From NCBI GenBank assembly GCA_020442545.1, contig JAGRJX010000159.1, positions 1 through 9,641 of the forward strand: DNA of 9,641 bases, read 5' to 3'. The stretch comes from Lysobacterales bacterium. Lineage in GTDB: Bacteria; Pseudomonadota; Gammaproteobacteria; Xanthomonadales; Xanthomonadaceae. The notes below the pieces were generated by a model that saw only the letters and a program-made list of their open reading frames with translations, did no database searches and was not told the DNA's origin. Below, piece by piece: positions 5,055-9,641 of this stretch; position 1 is the first letter of the stretch; the number at the start of each line of letters is the position of its first letter. The position numbers and the translations under genes are program-made.

Positions 5055-7212
5055 GGGCGCTTGCATCGCCGTCTGGCGTGCGACCGTCGGCCTGTTCGTC
5101 TCCCCGGAGATCGTCAACCACGGCGCTCAGGGCGCGACGCAGGAGGCTGGCTGCCTCCAGCACCCGGGCAAGGCCCTTCTCGAGATCCTCCACCAGTTCG
5201 ATGGGGCGACGTTCGCCCACCTTCAGGCCGGTGCGGTTGACGAACAGGCAACGGCCGCTGATTGGACTGATCCAGGACAGTTTGGCGCGCTCGACCTCAC
5301 CATTCTCCCCGGTGAATTCGATCCACGCACCGGGGCGCAGGTCGCGAATCCGCTGAAGGGTGGCCGGCGGGATATCATCGGGAAGCGGCTGATCTTCCAG
5401 CTCGGGTTCGGCATTGGCACCCGGTCCGAAATCGGCGGCGTCACTGCTCTCGACACCCCGCTGCAGGTAGTCTGGTGCCGTGATTTCGCCCAGCCGCCAG
5501 GCCAGGAGGCCGTTGAGCTCTGTCAGAAGATCCTCGATTTCGCTGTCGTGGTAGGCGACGGTGGTCAGTCCCTGGCGAAGCTGCGACTCGAGCGCCGCCC
5601 GCTGGCTGCGCAAGCGCCGTGTATCTTCGGTTTCGCCGTCCACCTGTCCGCACCAGATGAGCGCATCAACAAAGCCGAGCGCGTTGGCATAGGCTTCGGA
5701 CTGCTCACCCTGACGCAGCCAAAGCAGAACCAGGTAGTTGGCCCAGGGGCGATTGAGCACCTGGCGGACCCACGGTACAGGTGCAGCAGTCTGCAGCCGT
5801 GACTGCAGCGCCTGCCGGACCTTGGATCGCGCCAGCTGCAGGCGTTCGCGCCCCTGGACTGCTTCCACGGCACGCTGTTCGGAAAGCTCGGCGCGCCGGC
5901 GCGTGGCCTCGACAAATCCGCGAAACTCGCGCAGACCTCGCTCGAAGATGCCGCTGTCACCTTCGTACTTGCCGACCACCGTGTCGACGACGCTGCGGAT
6001 GCGCGACAGCATGCGTTCGCCCGGGTCGGCGTTGGCGCTCCAGCCTTGCGCCGCGCTGCCAAGCTCGTCAAGCAGCAGGCGGGCCGGGTGCTGCTGGTCG
6101 CCCAGCATGCCCGGTTCACTGAGCGCGGTCTGCAGCATCGGCAGATGCATCCGCGCCAGCGTCGGCTGCAACGGCTCGGGCAGGTTCCTGTCCTGCTCGA
6201 CGTAGCGAAACAGCAGGCCCAGCAGGTCGATGGTCTGCTCATCCTGCTGGCGAAGCTGCGAACTGCCGGCGCCAAGCCGCTCGCTTTCCTGCAGGATATG
6301 CTGCTTGAGCGTACCGGCTGTTGGCGTGGTTTCGGGGTGATTGGCTATCTGTCGCTGGACCCGGGTCATGGCGCCGAGTAGGGTTGCCGCGGTCAGCGGC
6401 TCGCCCGAAGCGCCTGCCGAGGCTGCGTCGGCCCCGTCAGCTTGCGCTTGCTTGCGACCGGCAAGGAGGTTCAGCGCCAGCCCGACCAGTCGTGACGTCT
6501 CCGCCGCCAGCTCCTCGTCCACTTCGCGCTCGGTACGGGCCGGGGGCGCCGCTGGTTCGGACGTTCGTGGCGGGCGCCGCTCGGGAATTGGCGAGCTCGC
6601 GCTCAATGTCGGGAGTACCCCGGCATCGGCAAGCTGCAGGTTGATTTCGGAGTAGAGCGAACCCAGGGTGCCGAGCACATGCTGGTCGAAAAGCTTGAAC
6701 ACCACCAGGCGTACTTCGGTCTCCACGTCCAGGCGACGGCAGGTGGCCACGAAGGTGGCCGCAAGGCGGTGCGGGCCGACCGGCAGCCTGGACTCGTCAA
6801 GTCCGGCATCCTCGAAGAAGGACGCAAATCGCTGAACCAGCGCATGAAGTGCTCTGGCGTGGGCGTTCTCGCAGCGGTCCACCGCCGCGCTGACCGCCAC
6901 GGACTCCTCGAGTTCGTCATTCGGAACCAGGCTCAGGCCGTCGTCATTCCCGGGCACCGGATCCCTGCTGGTATCCGTCAGGCGTTCGACAAACCTTTCG
7001 ACGGTTTCGCTTTGCAGCCGAGCGCGCTGGCGTCGACATTCGTGCAAACCCTCGAAGAGCAGCTGCTGGCGACGTCCGTTGACGCTGTGTTCCGCCATCT
7101 CGAACAGGTTTTCGTCGACCGCGTCGAACAGTGCCTGCAGCGCCGGCATCAGGCGAGCCCGCAGCAGGCCGTCCAGCGACCTGATCAGGCGCTGCTTCGC
7201 TTCGCTGCTCAT
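5044..7212 (-). CDS. DUF1631 family protein with a PilZ-like C-terminal region
   Basis: A large, mostly helical cytoplasmic protein (722 residues from the chosen ATG) of unknown function. Family-like segments include AEHSVNGRRQQLLFEGLHE near the N-terminus, LFDQHVLGTLGSLYSEINLQ with ADAGVLP in the first half, YEGDSGIFERGLREFRGFV and VRQVLNRPWANYLVLLWLRQ in the second. Between them lies a Pro/Arg/Glu-rich, probably disordered linker (PIPERRPPRTSEPAAPPART). The last 100 residues (about 619-700) look like a PilZ-type beta-barrel: LRPGAWIEF, ERAKLSWISP, GRCLFVNRTGLKV. The RxxxR and D/N-x-S-x-x-G residues that bind c-di-GMP are not apparent. Homologues are sometimes misnamed thymidine phosphorylase. 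An ATG at 7314 would add 34 unusual residues (rich in Cys, His, Trp), and 7224 adds four; no start has a clear ribosome site. Lies between a Trm112-like gene and nadC in one probable operon. Confidence 0.85.
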   Translation of the reverse strand: MSSEAKQRLIRSLDGLLRARLMPALQALFDAVDENLFEMAEHSVNGRRQQLLFEGLHECRRQRARLQSETVERFVERLTDTSRDPVPGNDDGLSLVPNDELEESVAVSAAVDRCENAHARALHALVQRFASFFEDAGLDESRLPVGPHRLAATFVATCRRLDVETEVRLVVFKLFDQHVLGTLGSLYSEINLQLADAGVLPTLSASSPIPERRPPRTSEPAAPPARTEREVDEELAAETSRLVGLALNLLAGRKQAQADGADAASAGASGEPLTAATLLGAMTRVQRQIANHPETTPTAGTLKQHILQESERLGAGSSQLRQQDEQTIDLLGLLFRYVEQDRNLPEPLQPTLARMHLPMLQTALSEPGMLGDQQHPARLLLDELGSAAQGWSANADPGERMLSRIRSVVDTVVGKYEGDSGIFERGLREFRGFVEATRRRAELSEQRAVEAVQGRERLQLARSKVRQALQSRLQTAAPVPWVRQVLNRPWANYLVLLWLRQGEQSEAYANALGFVDALIWCGQVDGETEDTRRLRSQRAALESQLRQGLTTVAYHDSEIEDLLTELNGLLAWRLGEITAPDYLQRGVESSDAADFGPGANAEPELEDQPLPDDIPPATLQRIRDLRPGAWIEFTGENGEVERAKLSWISPISGRCLFVNRTGLKVGERRPIELVEDLEKGLARVLEAASLLRRALSAVVDDLRGDEQADGRTPDGDASAHGE

Positions 7213-7352
7213 TGGTGGTGGCATGTGCAATCGGGACACTGGATGACAGGCCTGAAGCGCCGTGCAATGTCGCTCACCCCAGGCTGCCTCTTCAGCCCCG
7301 AGCGTGACCGGCATCGGGGGACTGGATGCGGGCGGCTGCGCACGGACAAAGC

Positions 7353-7625
7353 TCAGTTGGCCAGGGCATCGATGCTACGGGCATCGATGCCTTCGTCGAT
7401 CAGCAATACCGGGATGCCGTCATCGATTCGGTAGACAGTCTTGCCGTCGCGGGTGATCAGCCCGTCGGCAATTGGCGTCCGCGTGATATCACCCGTGCCG
7501 TTCGGCAGTCCCTCGCCTTCCAGCGCCGCGTTCAGGCGTGCGCGCTGCGCGGAGGTCAGGGGCAGGAGGGGCTGCTTGCTGCTCGGGCAGCACAGGATAT
7601 CCAGTAGTCGTTTGTCGAGGGCCAT
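7353..7625 (-). CDS. Trm112-like (YcaR/UPF0434-type) protein lacking most zinc cysteines
   Basis: A 90-residue protein of the Trm112-like family; eukaryotic and archaeal Trm112 activates methyltransferases, and bacterial members are of uncertain role. It begins MALDKRLLDILCCPSSKQPL, matching the YcaR start (RLLEIIACPVC), and ends with TVYRIDDGIPVLLIDEG, matching the family's DGIPVLL hallmark. E. coli YcaR has 60 residues; here about 30 extra residues separate the two halves. Of the zinc-ribbon cysteines only the CP one (Cys13) remains, with Ser in place of the CPxC partner and Thr in the third position (LITRDGK), so zinc is probably not bound. The ATG at 7625 starts the conserved domain; the frame stays open further upstream but that part overlaps purE antisense and is discarded. 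Likely first gene of the minus-strand operon, divergent from purE. Confidence 0.85.
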   Translation of the reverse strand: MALDKRLLDILCCPSSKQPLLPLTSAQRARLNAALEGEGLPNGTGDITRTPIADGLITRDGKTVYRIDDGIPVLLIDEGIDARSIDALAN

Positions 7626-7746
7626 GGAATGTCTTGCCGCGTGGGGCACCATCTGGTCAGTGCTGATTCTGTCAGGAATGCCAGCCGCATCCAACATCTG
7701 CTCGTGATTGCAGGTCCGCTGCGCGCGAATGGCCAATCCGGGTCGG

Positions 7747-7775
7747 CGGACGACGGAAGGCGCAGGCTTTACAAT
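7747..7775 (+). promoter_or_regulatory. Possible purE promoter
   Basis: TACAAT (7770-7775) matches the -10 consensus at 5 of 6 and sits 22 bp before the purE ATG. The hexamer 17 bp upstream, CGGACG (7747-7752), matches the -35 at only 3 of 6, so the promoter is weak or needs an activator. No PurR-like palindrome was recognised. Confidence 0.3.
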
Positions 7776-7786
7776 GTCGTTTTGAC

Positions 7787-7791
7787 AGGAG
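7787..7791 (+). promoter_or_regulatory. Ribosome binding site of purE
   Basis: AGGAG lies 6 nt before the ATG at 7798, an almost ideal spacing. It is the clearest Shine-Dalgarno sequence of the window and supports the start that gives PurE its N-terminal extension. Confidence 0.75.
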
Positions 7792-7797
7792 CCGCAG

Positions 7798-8340
7798 ATG
7801 AGTGCAGGCAGCAGCGGATCGCCAACAGCGGCGGCCGCTTCCAGCAAACCACTGATTGGCGTGGTCATGGGATCACGCTCGGACTGGGACACGATGCAGC
7901 ACGCGGTCGAGATGCTGTCGCGGCTGGGCGTCGCGCATGAGGTTGAGGTGGTGTCCGCGCATCGCACGCCGGACAAACTGTTCTGGTATGCGGAGACGGC
8001 GGCGGCTCGCGGCCTGCGCGCCATCATCGCCGGCGCCGGCGGCGCGGCGCACCTGCCGGGCATGCTGGCGGCGAAGACGGCCGTACCGGTGCTGGGTGTG
8101 CCGGTGCAGTCAAAGGCGCTCAGTGGCATGGATTCGCTGCTGTCGATCGTGCAGATGCCGACCGGCATTCCGGTGGCGACCTTCGCCATCGGCAAGGCGG
8201 GTGCCGGCAACGCCGCGCTGTTCGCCGCCGCGCTGCTGGGCGCGGATCATCCGGACATTGCGAAGCGCCTCGATGCTTTCCGAACCGAGCAGACCGACGC
8301 CGTGCTGGCCAACGATGATCCGCGCGTCGACAAGGGGTGA
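7798..8340 (+). CDS. purE: 5-(carboxyamino)imidazole ribonucleotide mutase PurE
   Basis: Moves the carboxylate of N5-CAIR to carbon 4, giving CAIR, in de novo purine synthesis. The 180-residue product carries the class I PurE motifs: MGSRSDWDTM (24-33), SAHRTP (53-58, with the catalytic-type His55), AGAGGAAHLPGM (78-89), GVPVQSKALSGMDSLLSIVQ (100-119), PTGIPVATFAIG (121-132) and AGAGNAALFAA (134-144). The first 16 residues (MSAGSSGSPTAAAASS) are a low-complexity extension not found in short PurE proteins such as E. coli's; the strong ribosome site shows that this start is real. purK follows 9 bp after the stop, and the presence of PurK implies the two-step N5-CAIR route. Confidence 0.97.
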   Translation: MSAGSSGSPTAAAASSKPLIGVVMGSRSDWDTMQHAVEMLSRLGVAHEVEVVSAHRTPDKLFWYAETAAARGLRAIIAGAGGAAHLPGMLAAKTAVPVLGVPVQSKALSGMDSLLSIVQMPTGIPVATFAIGKAGAGNAALFAAALLGADHPDIAKRLDAFRTEQTDAVLANDDPRVDKG

Positions 8341-8349
8341 TCGGCTGAC

Positions 8350-9492
8350 ATGACCACCATCGGTATTCTGGGTGGCGGCCAGCTTGCCCGCATGCTGGCC
8401 CTGGCCGGCGCGCCACTGGGACTTCGCTACCGCGTGATGGACAGCAGCGCCGACGCCTGCGCCGGGCAGTTCGTGCCCATGCAGGTGGGCGACTACCGTG
8501 ACCAGGCGGCGCTGGCGGCGTTTGCCAACGCAGTGGACGTGGCCACCTTCGACTTCGAGAACGTGCCCGCCGAGAGTGCCGAATGGCTGGCCGAACGCAT
8601 TCCGGTATTCCCCAACCCGCGTGCGCTGGGGCTGATCCAGGACCGTCTTGTCGAGAAGTCGCTTTTCGTCGATCTCGGGATTCCGGTGCCGCCGTTCGTG
8701 GACGTGGACAGCCGCGAGTCGCTTCAGGCAGCAGTCGAGCGTATTGACACCCCGGCCATCCTCAAGACACGCCGGCTCGGCTACGACGGCAAGGGCCAGT
8801 TCCGGCTGCGCAGCAACGATGATATCGATGCGGCGTGGGAGGCGCTGGGCGCGCAGGCTTCCACCGTCGGCTTGATCCTCGAAGCCTTCGTGCGCTTCGA
8901 GCGCGAACTGTCAGTGATCGCCGTGCGCAGTCGCGCCGGCGAGTTCCGGCATTGGCCGCTGACCGAGAACTGGCATGTCGATGGCGTGCTTTCCGCCAGC
9001 CTGGCACCGGCGCGCGTGGATGCCGCACTGACGACAAAGGCGGTTGCGCACGCTCGCGCCATTGCCGAATCGCTGGACTACGTCGGCGTGTTCGCGCTGG
9101 AGCTGTTCTGTGTTGGCGACGAACTGCTGGCCAACGAGATGGCGCCGCGCGTACACAACTCGGGTCACTGGAGCATCGAGGGCGCGGAGACCTCGCAGTT
9201 CGAGAACCACCTGCGCGCCGTGCTCGGCCTGCCGCTGGGCAGCACGCGGATGATCGGCCAGGCCTGCATGCTGAACTGGATCGGCGAACTGCCGGAAGCC
9301 ACGCCGATCCTGCGCGAAGCCGGCGGTCATTGGCACGACTACGGCAAGTCATCGCGCCCCGGACGCAAGGTTGGTCATGCCACGCTGCGCGCGGACAGTG
9401 CCGCCGAGCTTGCGGAAGGCCTGCGTCGGGTTGGCGATGCCTTGAATCGCGACGCGCAGGTCGCGCCGGTGATCGAGGTGCTGACAAAGTAG
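8350..9492 (+). CDS. purK: 5-(carboxyamino)imidazole ribonucleotide synthase PurK
   Basis: ATP- and bicarbonate-dependent carboxylation of AIR to N5-CAIR, the substrate of PurE. The 380-residue ATP-grasp enzyme starts with the glycine-rich GILGGGQLARM (5-15) of the pre-ATP-grasp domain and has TFDFENVP (66-73). The ATP-grasp core shows ILKTRRLGYDGKGQ (137-150), LILEAF (175-180), RELSVIAVR (185-193), TENWHVDG (205-212), ELFCVGDELLANEMAPRVHN (251-270) and SGHWSIEGAETSQFENHLRA (271-290). All major segments are present, so the gene looks intact. It is the second gene of a purEK operon; its best ribosome-site candidate, AAGGGG, sits at 8332-8337 across the purE end with a long 12-nt spacer, suggesting reinitiation. 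A strong hairpin lies 49 bp beyond the stop. Confidence 0.97.
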   Translation: MTTIGILGGGQLARMLALAGAPLGLRYRVMDSSADACAGQFVPMQVGDYRDQAALAAFANAVDVATFDFENVPAESAEWLAERIPVFPNPRALGLIQDRLVEKSLFVDLGIPVPPFVDVDSRESLQAAVERIDTPAILKTRRLGYDGKGQFRLRSNDDIDAAWEALGAQASTVGLILEAFVRFERELSVIAVRSRAGEFRHWPLTENWHVDGVLSASLAPARVDAALTTKAVAHARAIAESLDYVGVFALELFCVGDELLANEMAPRVHNSGHWSIEGAETSQFENHLRAVLGLPLGSTRMIGQACMLNWIGELPEATPILREAGGHWHDYGKSSRPGRKVGHATLRADSAAELAEGLRRVGDALNRDAQVAPVIEVLTK

Positions 9493-9540
9493 GCCATCAA
9501 CCATGGCTGTCCTGGTTGCCGTTCACAACAACTGAAACGA

Positions 9541-9567
9541 CAACGGCCGGGATTGCCCCGGCCGTTG
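9541..9567 (-). terminator. Strong hairpin between convergent purK and sodB, probable terminator
   Basis: CAACGGCCGGG (9541-9551) pairs with CCCGGCCGTTG (9557-9567) in a perfect 11-bp stem with a 5-nt loop. On the minus strand it is followed by TCGTTTCAGTTGTTG, a moderately U-rich tract, so it best fits termination of the superoxide dismutase transcript. On the plus side no T-run follows (CATGCAGT), but the stem could still end or protect the purEK mRNA. Small overlapping hairpins (such as CAACCA 9498-9503 with TGGTTG 9513-9518) lie just after purK. Confidence 0.7.
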
Positions 9568-9591
9568 CATGCAGTACGCGGGTGACGCGGC

Positions 9592-9641
9592 TTACGCCAT
9601 CTGGCTGGCCACGAACTCCCAGTTGACCAGGTTCCAGAACG
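9592..9641 (-). CDS. sodB: Superoxide dismutase (Fe/Mn family), last 15 codons only
   Basis: Fe/Mn superoxide dismutase converts superoxide to hydrogen peroxide and oxygen in the cytoplasm. Only the C-terminus is in the window: read on the minus strand from 9639, the codons give FWNLVNWEFVASQMA and a TAA stop at 9592-9594. This fits the conserved C-terminal helix of the family; E. coli SodB ends FWALVNWEFVAKNLAA. The VNWEFV form suggests an Fe-type enzyme, but metal choice cannot be judged from this piece. The gene is convergent with purK and followed by the strong hairpin at 9541-9567, as expected for a gene ending here. The 5' part lies beyond the right edge. Confidence 0.8.
   Translation of the reverse strand, partial: FWNLVNWEFVASQMA

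Noticed and set aside
5053..6655. Several plus-strand open frames opposite the DUF1631 gene
   Set aside because: They are fragmentary, overlap one another in different frames and lack recognisable motifs, whereas the minus-strand frame is continuous with family-like segments.
7630..7715. Possible minus-strand promoter for the Trm112-like gene
   Set aside because: The best pair (TTGGAT and CAGAAT with 17 bp between, read on the minus strand) matches consensus at only 3 and 4 of 6 positions, too weak to list.
7626..8210. Upstream extension of the Trm112-like frame on the minus strand
   Set aside because: The extension runs antisense through the purE start and coding region and has the Ser/Ala/Arg-rich composition of a shadow; the conserved protein begins at the ATG at 7625.
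1..9641. CRISPR arrays, tRNA/rRNA genes, insertion sequences, phage or defence genes
   Set aside because: No spaced direct repeats, terminal inverted repeats with transposase, cloverleaf-like tRNA or toxin/nuclease genes were seen; nearly all of the window is explained by housekeeping genes.

Overview
The window is a GC-rich stretch of proteobacterial core chromosome. The cytochrome b Qo motif reads PVWY, the petBC-sspAB order is typical of beta/gammaproteobacteria, and the elongated cysteine-poor Trm112-like protein and the DUF1631 protein next to nadC point to a gammaproteobacterium, perhaps near the Xanthomonadales/Lysobacterales. The lineage is inferred from gene content and protein character; no search was run. 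I see no mobile element, CRISPR array, RNA gene or defence island.

Layout. Positions 1-2856 (+) hold the 3' part of petB (cytochrome b), petC (cytochrome c1), sspA and sspB, a compact run with start/stop overlaps at petB-petC and sspA-sspB. These encode two subunits of the bc1 complex, a GST-fold RNA polymerase-associated protein and the ClpXP adaptor. Positions 2906-3229 (-) hold a small membrane-anchored DUF3301 protein. It is divergent from a gene for a two-FHA-domain, tail-anchored protein (3378-4166, +); the space between them carries three GC-rich inverted repeats and a good sigma70-like promoter.

Positions 4173-7625 (-) hold a probable operon read right to left: a Trm112-like protein, a large DUF1631 protein with a PilZ-like C-terminal region, and nadC (quinolinate phosphoribosyltransferase), whose start overlaps the DUF1631 stop. 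The 3' ends of nadC and the FHA gene are only 6 bp apart. Positions 7798-9492 (+) hold purE and purK, which together convert AIR to CAIR in purine synthesis. They face the last 15 codons of a Fe/Mn superoxide dismutase gene entering from the right edge on the minus strand, with a strong hairpin between them.

The region is ordinary housekeeping DNA. The points most worth a second look are the FHA gene and its structured promoter/leader, the architecture of the DUF1631 protein, several residue-level departures from family consensus (cytochrome b Qo region, SspA glutathione site, Trm112 zinc cysteines), and the calcium-loop-like linker of SspB. No convincing new multi-gene system is visible.
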